A stretch of DNA of 16,526 nt from Muribaculaceae bacterium (lineage in GTDB: Bacteria > Bacteroidota > Bacteroidia > Bacteroidales > Muribaculaceae): positions 1 to 16,526 of the forward strand of contig VSPF01000051.1 of the NCBI GenBank assembly GCA_009775195.1, read 5' to 3'. Under the pieces are notes generated by a model that was not told where the DNA came from, ran no database searches, and saw only the letters and a program-made list of their open reading frames with translations. Both the position numbers and the translations under genes were made by a program. Shown here in pieces: positions 1 to 5,869 of this stretch (positions are counted from its first letter, which is position 1; each line of letters begins with the position of its first letter).

Positions 1-81
1 GGTTCTTTGTAAAGTTACAAAATATCTATGACATTGGCAAACAACCAGTTGAATATTTACTGAATATCCCTAATTATATCA

Positions 82-110
82 CTTGTGCGCGTGAGTAAAG
101 TTTAGATTTG
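82..110 (+). promoter_or_regulatory. Candidate Bacteroidetes promoter before the PCMD gene
   Basis: TAGATTTG at 103-110 matches the Bacteroidetes -7 consensus TAnnTTTG. A partial -33 element, CTTG, sits at 82-85 with a 17-base spacer, slightly shorter than the usual 19-21. Transcription would start near 117, leaving a leader of about 15 bases before the ATG at 132. The -7 box is convincing; the -33 box is weak. Confidence 0.45.
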
Positions 111-131
111 CCACTTTCAACTTTCAATATT

Positions 132-1085
132 ATGAAACGATTTTTCTCCCTCATATTAATATCAATAGCTTTCGTGGCCAGCGGTCAGAAAATGGAAAAG
201 CTGCCTTATGGCGACATGAATCAGTGGGTGACACGCGATATCAAGGAGTCGCGGGTAATAGGCGGTGATTGGAAAAAATGTTACGCCATCGGCCCCACGA
301 CCACCATACGCGGCGACAAGCCGTATTCCAACATGGGTGGTTCGCCATGGGCGACGTCGAATGTCATGGCCAAGGTGATGGGCATTACGAAGGTGAGTAA
401 CGCCGTGTTTCCGCACCAGCGCGCTGCCGGCAACCAGTGCGCCAGGCTGTCGACGATTATGGAGCATTGCAAGGCCGTGGGCCTGATAAATATTGATGTC
501 GTGGTGGCCGGGACGATGTTTCTCGGCGAGATGCTCGAGCCAATAAAGGGCACTTCGGACCCCTATAAAAAAATGGAGATGGGCATACCGTATACCAAAC
601 GCCCCGTTGCCCTGTGCTATGACTACAGCCTCACTATTCCGGCCGGTGCGCAAAAGACTTATTCGAGCGGCTTTGGCAAGAAAAAGACTTATCCCGGTAC
701 TGACAAGGCCGAGGTGTTCATCATATTGCAGCGACGCTGGGAGGACGAAGACGGCAATCTACACGCCATGCGCGTGGGCACCGGGCGCGAATTGCTGGGC
801 AAGTCGACGGCCGGATGGGTCAACAAGCACATGCTCAAAGTAAACTATGGCGACATCTCGGGCAAACCGTTCTATAAGCCTTATATGGGACTTATCCCCG
901 AAGAAAAAAGCTACTATGCACGCAACAGCAAGGGCAAGATGGTGCCTGTTGTCGAGGAGGGCTGGGACGCCCCTACGGCGACGCCGACGCACATGCTGGT
1001 GATGTTTTCGGCCGGTAGCGGCGAACCGTATGTCGGAACTATCGGTACTGATTTCTTGGTTGACAATGTGGCATTGTTGTTCTGA
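132..1085 (+). CDS. Secreted PCMD-domain protein (putative carbohydrate metabolism domain)
   Basis: A 317-residue protein counted from the ATG at 132; an in-frame TTG at 108 lies inside the -7 promoter box and is unlikely as a start. Residues 1-18 (MKRFFSLILISIAFVASG) form a signal peptide with no lipobox cysteine. The rest resembles the Bacteroidetes PCMD family: a segment with YSNMGG...SSNVMAKV-like sequence, a run around AGTMFLGEMLEPI, the TKRPVALCYDY strand, and an ending GTDFLVDNVALLF typical of these jelly-roll-like domains. PCMD proteins are exported and often sit near polysaccharide-use or adhesin genes; no reaction is established for them. The gene stands alone here and is followed by a long non-coding stretch, so it gives no operon context. 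Family call fairly sure; function unknown. Confidence 0.8.
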   Translation: MKRFFSLILISIAFVASGQKMEKLPYGDMNQWVTRDIKESRVIGGDWKKCYAIGPTTTIRGDKPYSNMGGSPWATSNVMAKVMGITKVSNAVFPHQRAAGNQCARLSTIMEHCKAVGLINIDVVVAGTMFLGEMLEPIKGTSDPYKKMEMGIPYTKRPVALCYDYSLTIPAGAQKTYSSGFGKKKTYPGTDKAEVFIILQRRWEDEDGNLHAMRVGTGRELLGKSTAGWVNKHMLKVNYGDISGKPFYKPYMGLIPEEKSYYARNSKGKMVPVVEEGWDAPTATPTHMLVMFSAGSGEPYVGTIGTDFLVDNVALLF

Positions 1086-1087
1086 TA

Positions 1088-1109
1088 CAATTTTCGCAAA
1101 CGAAAATTG
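1088..1109 (+). terminator. Hairpin after the PCMD gene
   Basis: CAATTTTCG, loop CAAA, CGAAAATTG: a perfect 9-bp stem starting three bases after the stop codon. It is AT-rich and is not followed by a T-run, so it is a weak terminator or an mRNA 3'-end stabiliser. Confidence 0.4.
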
Positions 1110-1111
1110 AA

Positions 1112-1229
1112 GGTTAAGGGTTAAAGGTTAAGGGTTAAGGAGATGGTCAGCTTTGTGATTAATTGTATAGTTTAATCTCTCGGCTTGGGATTTCTCAGCT
1201 CATTAACCTTTAACCCTTAACCTTTAACC
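1112..1229. repeat. Inverted array of GGTTAA heptamers
   Basis: GGTTAAGGGTTAAAGG-type heptamers at 1112-1140 are repeated in reverse complement at 1203-1229. The longest perfect arms are 20 bases: GGTTAAAGGTTAAGGGTTAA at 1119-1138 and its complement at 1210-1229, with 71 bases between them. The right arm is followed by an A-run. Similar GGTTAA / TTAACC tracts recur between genes in some Bacteroidales genomes (recollection, not checked). The role is unknown; it could fold as a long hairpin. Confidence 0.75.
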
Positions 1230-1248
1230 ATAAAAAAGGCATAAAAAT

Positions 1249-1279
1249 CTGCGGGCCTGTCATCACGACAGGCCCGCAG
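1249..1279 (+). terminator. Perfect 13-bp GC-rich hairpin
   Basis: CTGCGGGCCTGTC, loop ATCAC, GACAGGCCCGCAG. The stem is perfect and strong, but the downstream sequence is TGTCTAAACCTT rather than a clean T-run. It may end transcription coming from the left, or form the leader of the decayed gene start at 1306. On either strand it lacks a textbook T-tract, so the terminator assignment is tentative. Confidence 0.5.
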
Positions 1280-1305
1280 TGTCTAAACCTTAAAAATCTA
1301 ATCCT

Positions 1306-1380
1306 ATGAAAAAACTAATTCAATACTTTACTTCTTTCTGCTGTTGCTATTACTAATACGTAACAATAGTGCCAAATGTT
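1306..1380 (+). pseudogene. Remnant start of a secreted-protein gene
   Basis: ATG at 1306 opens MKKLIQYFTSFCCCYY and stops with TAA at 1354-1356. If the frame is shifted by one base around 1330, the same DNA reads as a run of six leucines followed by IRNNSAK, so that MKKLIQYF plus a leucine core gives a classic signal peptide. The upstream AAAAATCTAATCCTATGAAA context also resembles the start regions of Bacteroidales secreted proteins. No downstream body of a gene survives before rnz at 1468. The alternative is a genuine 16-residue leader peptide. Reading is inference. Confidence 0.35.
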
Positions 1381-1467
1381 GCATCGCAAAGGTGCGAAAG
1401 TGCGATTTTTATAGCTTTTTTGCAAAGAGGTGGGCTGAATTTGCAAAATTTTACGTAAGTTTGCATC

Positions 1468-2388
1468 ATGTCTTATTTCAATGTCACCATCCTTGGGTGT
1501 GGCTCGGCCACGCCTACCCTGCGACACAACCCCAGTGCCCAGCTTGTCACATACAGGCGCCACAATATGCTGGTCGACTGCGGCGAGGGCACGCAGTTGC
1601 AACTGCGCCGCTACGGCATATCGTTTGCCCGCGTCGACCATATCTTCCTTAGTCATCTCCACGGCGACCATTTCCTGGGACTGCCGGGGCTGCTGTCGAC
1701 TATGGCCCTGCATAGTGTGGAGGGCGACGTGACGGTGCATACCTTTGCCGAGGGCGTCGACATATTGAGGCCGCTGATAAATGCCGTGTGCCGCGAACGC
1801 ACATACACCCTGCATTGGGATGTGGTAGAACCCGGCACGACCTCGACGGTATTCGACGACGGCTCGCTGAGGGTGACGGCATTCCCGCTCTATCACCGCG
1901 TGCCGTGTGTGGGCTACCGCTTCGACGAAGTCAACAAGCGGCGGCATATCCACCGCGAGAGTTGCGACTACTACGGCGTGCCAAATTTCCTGATGAACGA
2001 GATTAAGGATGGTGCCGACCTGGTGCTGCCCGACGGTGTCGTAGTGCCCAACGAGAGGCTGACTACCGACCCCACGCCACCGGCAAGCTATGCCTACTGC
2101 TCTGATACGGCCATGGATATGCGCGTGGCCGAGGCTGTGAAGGGTGTGGAGGTGCTATACCACGAGTCGACATACGGCGACGACGGGCTGCACAAGGCTG
2201 CGCCTCGCGGCCACTCTACGGCGCGCCAGGCCGGGGAGATTGCCCGTGCGGCAGGGGCCGGGTCGCTCGTGCTTGGCCATTATTCGAAAACCATCTTCGA
2301 CGAGGCGCGTCTTGCCTCCGAGGCCGCCGAGGTGTTCGACGGAAAAGTAATAGCCGGTAACGAGGGCATTAAAATAGACCTTGCATGA
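1468..2388 (+). CDS. rnz: Ribonuclease Z
   Basis: A 306-residue metallo-beta-lactamase-fold endonuclease that trims the 3' trailer of precursor tRNAs in the cytoplasm. The N-terminus has the GCGSATPT strand-turn typical of RNase Z, VDCGEGTQ follows at 36-43, and the zinc motif HLHGDH lies at residues 63-68 (HxHxDH). Downstream metal ligands appear in YCSDTA (near residue 212) and GHYSKT (near 270). Length matches the 300-310 residues of bacterial RNase Z. The ATG is preceded by a TAnnTTTG-like box (1456-1463) only four bases away, so the message may be nearly leaderless. It overlaps tadA by four bases (ATGA), which points to translational coupling in an rnz-tadA-lpxB operon. Maturation of tRNA fits the neighbouring tRNA modification gene. 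Confidence 0.95.
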   Translation: MSYFNVTILGCGSATPTLRHNPSAQLVTYRRHNMLVDCGEGTQLQLRRYGISFARVDHIFLSHLHGDHFLGLPGLLSTMALHSVEGDVTVHTFAEGVDILRPLINAVCRERTYTLHWDVVEPGTTSTVFDDGSLRVTAFPLYHRVPCVGYRFDEVNKRRHIHRESCDYYGVPNFLMNEIKDGADLVLPDGVVVPNERLTTDPTPPASYAYCSDTAMDMRVAEAVKGVEVLYHESTYGDDGLHKAAPRGHSTARQAGEIARAAGAGSLVLGHYSKTIFDEARLASEAAEVFDGKVIAGNEGIKIDLA

Positions 2389-2843
2389 TTTTTGCCGACG
2401 AATATTATATGGGCCTTGCCCTGTCGGAGGCGCGTGCAGCAGCCGCCGAAGACGAAATACCCATCGGGGCCATCGTTGTCGGTCCCGACGGGCGCATACT
2501 CGGTCGCGGACACAACCAGACCGAGCGGCTGCGCGATGTGACGGCTCATGCCGAGATGCTTGCAATAAGCGCCGCCGCCCAGACCCTCGGTGGCAAGTAC
2601 CTGACCGGGTGCACGCTCTATGTCACCGTTGAGCCTTGCCCGATGTGTGCCGGGGCAATCGGGTGGAGCCAGCTCGGACGCATCGTCATCGGGGCCCCCG
2701 ACCCGAAGCGCGGCTACAGCCGCATACTGCGGCCCGGCACCACGCCTTTCCATCCTCGAGCAGAGGTTACCGAGGGTGTTCTCGAAGGCCCCTGCCGTGC
2801 CATTATGCAAGATTTTTTTATTAATAAAAGAAACAAGAAGTAG
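2385..2843 (+). CDS. tadA: tRNA-specific adenosine deaminase
   Basis: A 152-residue zinc deaminase that converts adenosine 34 to inosine in the wobble position of tRNA-Arg(ACG). The zinc and catalytic motifs are intact: HAE at residues 55-57 and PCPMC at 84-88, giving His55, Cys85, Cys88 and the proton-shuttling Glu57. The N-terminal EDEIPIGAIVV strand and the length fit TadA rather than guanine or cytosine deaminases, which share the fold. The start codon overlaps the rnz stop, and lpxB begins two bases after its TAG stop, so all three genes are likely on one transcript. The C-terminus is basic (NKRNKK), which would suit tRNA contact. TAG as its ordinary stop codon matters for the amber codon discussed at 8257. 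Confidence 0.93.
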   Translation: MIFADEYYMGLALSEARAAAAEDEIPIGAIVVGPDGRILGRGHNQTERLRDVTAHAEMLAISAAAQTLGGKYLTGCTLYVTVEPCPMCAGAIGWSQLGRIVIGAPDPKRGYSRILRPGTTPFHPRAEVTEGVLEGPCRAIMQDFFINKRNKK

Positions 2844-2845
2844 AT

Positions 2846-4012
2846 ATGCACTACTTTCTCATAGCCGGAGAGGCGTCGGGCGACCTGCACGGCTCTCATC
2901 TAATCAAGGCCCTCAAGCGGTATGACCAGTCTGCCGTGGTGACCTTCCTCGGCGGCGACCTGATGGCGGCAGCCTCGGGCGAAGAGCCGGTCATACACTA
3001 TCGCGACATGGCCTATATGGGCTTTAGCGAGGTGCTGCGCAATCTCGGCAAGGTGTTTGGTAACCTCTCGAGGGCCAAGGACGCCCTCGAGATGGCCTCG
3101 CCCGATGCCCTAATCCTTATCGACTATCCGTCGTTCAACCTCAAGGTCGCAGCCCGGGCCGCGAAACTCGGAATACCGGTCTACTATTATATCTCGCCCA
3201 AAATCTGGGCCTGGAAGAAGTGGCGTGTGCGCGACATCCGCCGCGTGGTAAGGCGCGTGTTTTGTATCTTGCCGTTCGAACCCGATTTTTACCGTGCCAA
3301 CGACTATACCCGCGCCGCATACGTGGGCAACCCGTCGGTCGCCGAGGTCGACCACGACCTTGCCAATGCCATGCCGCGACAAGATTTCCTGGCCAGGCAC
3401 AAGCTGCGCGACAGGCCGTTGATTGCCCTGATGCCCGGCAGCCGCCGTGGCGAAATCCGCAACAACCTGCCTGTCATGGTCGCCGCCGGCGACACCTTCC
3501 CGCAGTACCGCGCCGTCATAGTCGGAGCCCCTGGCATCGACGACAGCCTCTATGCCGACTGCGGTGCCGGCAATATACCCGTGGTGCGCGAGCATAGCGC
3601 CACCGACATACTCGTGCATTGCCGCGCCGCCATGGTCACATCGGGTACGGCGACGCTTGAGACGGCCCTTGCAGGCATACCCCAGGTGGTATGTTACCGC
3701 GCAAACGGTTCGAAGCTGTCCTACAACTTGATGAAGCGCATACTCGATATCGACTATGTGTCGCTGCCCAACCTGATAGCCGGGCGCGAGGTCATACCCG
3801 AGATGCTGCTCCACAACTGCACCCCCGAGCTTGTCGCTGATAAATTAGCCCCGCTCCTGCGCCTCGACAGTGCGCCTCGTGAAGCCCAAATCGAGGGTTA
3901 TGCGGCTGTGCGCAAGGCTCTTGGCCGCACCGATGCCGCCGCCACGGCGGCAAATGCGATAGTGAAAGACCTCGTAAAAGACAAAAAAGTGGGCCGACAT
4001 TTGCATAATTGA
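2846..4012 (+). CDS. lpxB: Lipid-A-disaccharide synthase
   Basis: A 388-residue GT-B glycosyltransferase (family GT19) that joins UDP-2,3-diacylglucosamine to lipid X to make the lipid A disaccharide at the inner face of the cytoplasmic membrane. Diagnostic features are the N-terminal IAGEASGDLHG, the IDYPSFNLK segment, YYYISPKIWAWKKWR, the LMPGSRRGEI nucleotide-binding loop, the TSGTATLE motif and a C-terminal CYRANGSKLSYNLMKR...PNLI run. Length fits the family (about 380). It starts two bases after tadA, so it is the third gene of the operon. Its last bases overlap the -33 element of the tRNA promoter. The gene shows that the host is Gram-negative with lipid A. Confidence 0.96.
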   Translation: MHYFLIAGEASGDLHGSHLIKALKRYDQSAVVTFLGGDLMAAASGEEPVIHYRDMAYMGFSEVLRNLGKVFGNLSRAKDALEMASPDALILIDYPSFNLKVAARAAKLGIPVYYYISPKIWAWKKWRVRDIRRVVRRVFCILPFEPDFYRANDYTRAAYVGNPSVAEVDHDLANAMPRQDFLARHKLRDRPLIALMPGSRRGEIRNNLPVMVAAGDTFPQYRAVIVGAPGIDDSLYADCGAGNIPVVREHSATDILVHCRAAMVTSGTATLETALAGIPQVVCYRANGSKLSYNLMKRILDIDYVSLPNLIAGREVIPEMLLHNCTPELVADKLAPLLRLDSAPREAQIEGYAAVRKALGRTDAAATAANAIVKDLVKDKKVGRHLHN

Positions 4013-4031
4013 CAAAAAAAGTCTAACTTTG
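4000..4031 (+). promoter_or_regulatory. Promoter of tRNA-Ser
   Basis: TTTG at 4000-4003, a 20-base spacer, then TAACTTTG at 4024-4031. This is a full match to the Bacteroidetes primary sigma consensus (TTTG-N19/21-TAnnTTTG). It lies across the lpxB stop and puts the transcript start about ten bases before the tRNA. Confidence 0.8.
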
Positions 4032-4047
4032 CACACGCAAACCGCAA

Positions 4048-4132
4048 GGAGAGATGGCAGAGTGGTCGATTGCGGCGGTCTTGAAAACCGTTGAGGGTCA
4101 CACCTCCGGGGGTTCGAATCCCTCTCTCTCCG
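4048..4132 (+). tRNA. tRNA-Ser, anticodon UGA
   Basis: An 85-base class II tRNA. The acceptor stem pairs GGAGAGA (4048-4054) with TCTCTCC (4125-4131), and G4132 is the discriminator base expected for serine. The anticodon loop CTTGAAA (4080-4086) holds UGA at 4082-4084, reading UCN serine codons. The long variable arm (about 4092-4107) is typical of tRNA-Ser. The T arm is GGGGG, loop TTCGAAT (4113-4119), CCCTC with one G-U pair. CCA is not encoded; the next bases are CA. Its 3' end is repeated at 4265-4282, so it has probably served as an integration target. Confidence 0.95.
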
Positions 4133-4282
4133 CAAAATCCTTAGAGGGCCTCAACCTTTTGGTTGAGGCCCTCTAAAGATTTTTACAAGTAGAGATAGGG
4201 AAGCGAAGGGCCCCACGGAAGGTGGTTCGTTATCGCGCAGCGCTTTCGAAGCGAAGCGGAGAAAGAATCCCTCTCTCTCCGC
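4116..4282. repeat. Direct repeat of the tRNA-Ser 3' end (candidate att sites)
   Basis: GAATCCCTCTCTCTCCGC occurs at 4116-4133, inside the T arm and acceptor stem of the tRNA, and again at 4265-4282. The copies are identical over 18 bases and diverge on both sides. This is the pattern left when a tyrosine-recombinase element inserts at a tRNA 3' end. The second copy is also the right arm of an AGCGGAGA/TCTCCGCT inverted repeat (4255-4262 / 4276-4283). No integrase gene is present. Confidence 0.7.
4141..4184 (+). terminator. Intrinsic terminator of tRNA-Ser
   Basis: TTAGAGGGCCTCAACC (4141-4156), loop TTTT, GGTTGAGGCCCTCTAA (4161-4176), then AGATTTTT. A perfect 16-bp stem followed by a T-run, eight bases after the tRNA. 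Because the stem ends AA/TT on both sides it could also work for minus-strand transcripts arriving from the RhuM gene. Confidence 0.92.
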
Positions 4283-4313
4283 TCGTAATGCTGAAAATCA
4301 GCAACTTACAAAT

Positions 4314-4358
4314 AAGTACCCGAAAAGTACCCCAAAGGGCTTTTTCCGGGTACTTTTC
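4314..4358. repeat. Three AAGTACCC repeats, integrase arm-site-like
   Basis: AAGTACCC at 4314-4321 and 4325-4332 are direct repeats exactly 11 bases apart, about one helical turn. The inverse, GGGTACTT, lies at 4348-4355. The second and third form an 11-bp inverted repeat, GAAAAGTACCC / GGGTACTTTTC (4322-4332 / 4348-4358). Placement just after the att-like repeat suggests recombinase arm-type binding sites; the hairpin could alternatively stop transcription. Confidence 0.5.
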
Positions 4359-4380
4359 TTTGTTATGGCTTACTTCTTGC

Positions 4381-4685
4381 GTGTAGATACGGCTCAAGCA
4401 GAAACCACAGTGAATAATAGTAAATATAAGAGAAGGGGGGTCTCGACGATAGGAGCTTGACTCTCCGAGGCAAGCCGTAGGTCAGCCATTACATTTAACT
4501 GCTTGTGTATAAATGAAAAACATTGCCTCGAAAATGGCTGGTCCGGGAGGTCCCAGCTCCTATATTAGCTACATCTCGACCCAACTAAATATGCACCGTA
4601 ATTTCGGCTTGTGCCGTTGGAATTACAAATGAAATGAGACAACTATAAAGAACTTCGAGGCCATTGGCCGAGGCGGTATCTACAC
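4381..4685. ncRNA. Candidate structured RNA with interlocked helices
   Basis: A 305-base segment closed by a perfect 10-bp inverted repeat, GTGTAGATAC (4381-4390) and GTATCTACAC (4676-4685). Inside, ATAGGAGCT (4449-4457) pairs with AGCTCCTAT (4555-4563) and encloses two crossing helices: CGAGGCAA (4466-4473) with TTGCCTCG (4523-4530), and CAGCCATT (4483-4490) with AATGGCTG (4533-4540). A nested hairpin CATTTA/TAAATG sits at 4492-4497 / 4510-4515. To the right, GTAATT/AATTAC with CGGC/GCCG forms a stem-loop (4598-4626). Two G-U extensions beside the third helix (4481-4482 with 4541-4542) favour the plus strand, but the strand is unsettled. It abuts the 3' end of the RhuM gene. It could instead be a small mobile element (MITE). 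I could not match it to a known RNA class. Confidence 0.4.
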
Positions 4686-4699
4686 ATCCTGACACACAC

Positions 4700-5599
4700 T
4701 TAAATGTTTGCGAGAATGTAGTCTGGCGAGATTTCCAACTTCGAGAAAGCGAAAAGTTTCTTGCCGAGGTCTTTTATAGAAGCTCCGATATGGTAAAGTG
4801 TATCATCGATAATCAGAAACCTATCATGAATTCGGCTTGCAGTTTTTATTTCAATAGGTGCATACTGCCGATTATGACGGTTGATGCTTTGTTGGAATGT
4901 GCGGCTTATCTCCCCGGTATATATCAGAGCTGACACATCGTCTTTTCGGTTATCAAGCTGAACCAATACTGATTCGTCAACATAGTTGTCAATCAGAACA
5001 ATCCGTTTTTTCGCACTCTTGATAAGGCGGCAAATAAATTCGTGTGCATCAAATATTTGTCCATTGAAGAATATACCTTCTCTGGGCGGTAAGGATGTGC
5101 GGATGAAGAAATCGACTTTGTCGGTCAGGTCGTCAAGTCTTTTATCATGTTCCAATAATCGGCGGTCGATACGACTTTCCAGATATATCAAACGCCGGTT
5201 AATGCTATATCCTCTTAAGAGATATTCTTTCAATACCTTGTTTGCCCACTGGCGGAATATGGTTGCGTTTCGACTGTTCACCCTGTAACCGACAGACAGG
5301 ATGGCATCGAGGTTATAATACTTGGTGGTATATCGCTGATTGCCGTCATTACCCATATGTTCCAAAATGGAACATGTGTTATTTTCTTCCAATTCGCCAG
5401 TCTTGTAAATATTTGCCAGATGTTTGGTTATAGCTGGTCGCTTAGTCCCGAATAAATCGGCAATTTGCTGCTGGGTCAGCCATACAGTTTCATCTTCGAA
5501 CCTTACTTCGAGTTTTATTGTAGAGTCAGGCTGATAAATGATTATCTCATTATCACTATAGGGCTGTAGTGCATCGTTGTTAATGCTGATATTTTCCAT
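4700..5599 (-). CDS. RhuM-family protein with PLD-like C-terminus
   Basis: A 299-residue cytoplasmic protein of the RhuM ('virulence protein RhuM') family. The N-terminal half carries a helix-turn-helix-like segment, VWLTQQQIADLFGTKRPAIT (about 39-58), followed by the family hallmark YYNLDAILSVGYRVNS and FRQWANKVLKEYLLRGYSIN. A helical linker with an ESRIDRRLLEHDKRL heptad pattern (about 146-160) precedes the C-terminal region: FFIRTSLPPREGIFFNGQIFDAHEF, IVLIDNYVDESVL and HDRFLIIDD, which resembles a phospholipase-D/nuclease-like fold with HDR where active enzymes have HxK. The family is common in Bacteroides accessory DNA; its function is not settled. It is AT-rich, reads against its neighbours and follows an att-like scar, so it is probably transferred cargo. 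The stop lies 15 bases from the terminal repeat of the candidate RNA. Confidence 0.85.
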   Translation of the reverse strand: MENISINNDALQPYSDNEIIIYQPDSTIKLEVRFEDETVWLTQQQIADLFGTKRPAITKHLANIYKTGELEENNTCSILEHMGNDGNQRYTTKYYNLDAILSVGYRVNSRNATIFRQWANKVLKEYLLRGYSINRRLIYLESRIDRRLLEHDKRLDDLTDKVDFFIRTSLPPREGIFFNGQIFDAHEFICRLIKSAKKRIVLIDNYVDESVLVQLDNRKDDVSALIYTGEISRTFQQSINRHNRQYAPIEIKTASRIHDRFLIIDDTLYHIGASIKDLGKKLFAFSKLEISPDYILANI

Positions 5600-5619
5600 A
5601 TGATTAGTTTTTCCACTTG

Positions 5620-5653
5620 CAAATGTATGAAAATTATTGCATAAATCTGCAAT
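5620..5653 (-). promoter_or_regulatory. Candidate promoter of the RhuM gene
   Basis: On the minus strand TACATTTG (5627-5620) fits TAnnTTTG, with ATTG (5653-5650) as a partial -33 at a 22-base spacer. The transcript would begin near 5612, giving a very short leader before the ATG at 5599. Confidence 0.5.
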
Positions 5654-5764
5654 TTAGTGGTATTTTGCGGTTTCATAATCATTGCCTTCGGTTTATCGGT
5701 GGCGGGGGACTTTTGATAGCTTTTGGGGTGGGATATAGCGATTGTGGACGGGGCTTTGGCAAAA

Positions 5765-5847
5765 TGAGGTTTGTGAACCAAATTGAACCTCAAAAAATTC
5801 TTTTTGACGTTTTTTATTGTATAATTTTGAGGCCACAATAAATTTTG
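5765..5847 (+). promoter_or_regulatory. Fimbrillin operon promoter with three TTTTGAGG-type sites
   Basis: Two -7 candidates are visible: TAATTTTG at 5822-5829 (TTTG at 5803-5806, short 15-base spacer) and TAAATTTTG at 5839-5847 (ATTG at 5816-5819, 19-base spacer, one extra base in the box). Around them lie TGAGGTT (5765-5771), its inverse AACCTCAAAA (5786-5795), and TTTTGAGG (5825-5832), the last overlapping the first -7 box. Three related sites in mixed orientation look like operators for a repressor or activator. The 270 bases between the RhuM start and the fimbrillin gene hold no gene. Confidence 0.45.
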
Positions 5848-5869
5848 AACCAAAAAATCACTTGTCCTA

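Larger units (their letters stand above)
1086..1467. other. Non-coding stretch with hairpins, heptamer repeats and a gene-start remnant
   Basis: No intact gene is visible in these 382 bases. From left to right it holds a 9-bp AT-rich hairpin (1088-1109), GGTTAA-type heptamers (1112-1140), their inverted copy (1203-1229), a perfect 13-bp GC-rich hairpin (1249-1279), and a 16-codon reading frame at 1306-1356 that looks like a frameshifted signal peptide. A -7-like TAAGTTTG lies at 1456-1463, directly before the rnz start. Confidence 0.7.
4133..4699. other. Non-coding stretch: terminator, att-like repeat, candidate structured RNA
   Basis: These 567 bases hold no convincing gene. They contain the tRNA terminator (4141-4184), a GC-rich stretch up to the second copy of the tRNA 3' end (4265-4282), a small GCTGA/TCAGC hairpin (4290-4302), three AAGTACCC repeats (4314-4355) and the candidate structured RNA bounded by 4381-4390 and 4676-4685. 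A 31-codon reading frame at 4365-4460 overlaps this structure and resembles nothing I recognise. Confidence 0.7.

Noticed and set aside
1112..1229. CRISPR array
   Set aside because: The repeat unit is a heptamer without spacers, present as two inverted blocks, and no cas gene is near.
1456..1463. TAAGTTTG as a full rnz promoter
   Set aside because: No TTTG lies at the right distance upstream and the box is only four bases from the ATG; kept as a possibility in the rnz entry only.
1315..1953. Long minus-strand open frames opposite real genes (also near 3110-3814, 8692-9483, 9712-10248 and 14005-14826)
   Set aside because: They mirror GC-rich codons of genes with clear families on the plus strand, have no recognisable domains, and lack promoters.
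4381..4400. Group II intron domain V, suggested by GAGCCGTAT on the minus strand
   Set aside because: The second half of domain V (GUACGGUUC-type) is absent and the following bases do not form the required hairpin.
4365..4460. A 31-codon plus-strand frame, MAYFLRVDTAQAETTVNNSK...
   Set aside because: Too short to assign, overlaps the helices of the candidate structured RNA, and matches no integrase N-terminus I can recognise.
4466..4540. HDV-like ribozyme, suggested by the order of the crossing helices
   Set aside because: There is no P4 between the two 3' strands, the joining strand before the second helix is nine bases, and no HDV active-site pattern is visible.
4449..4563. Retron msr-msd, suggested by the enclosing inverted repeat
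   Set aside because: No reverse transcriptase is encoded nearby, and the crossing helices do not fit the msr-msd layout.
5617..5841. Plus-strand 74-codon frame in the RhuM-fimbrillin gap
   Set aside because: It overlaps the promoter regions of both neighbours, has no domain or signal features, and has odd base composition for a gene here.
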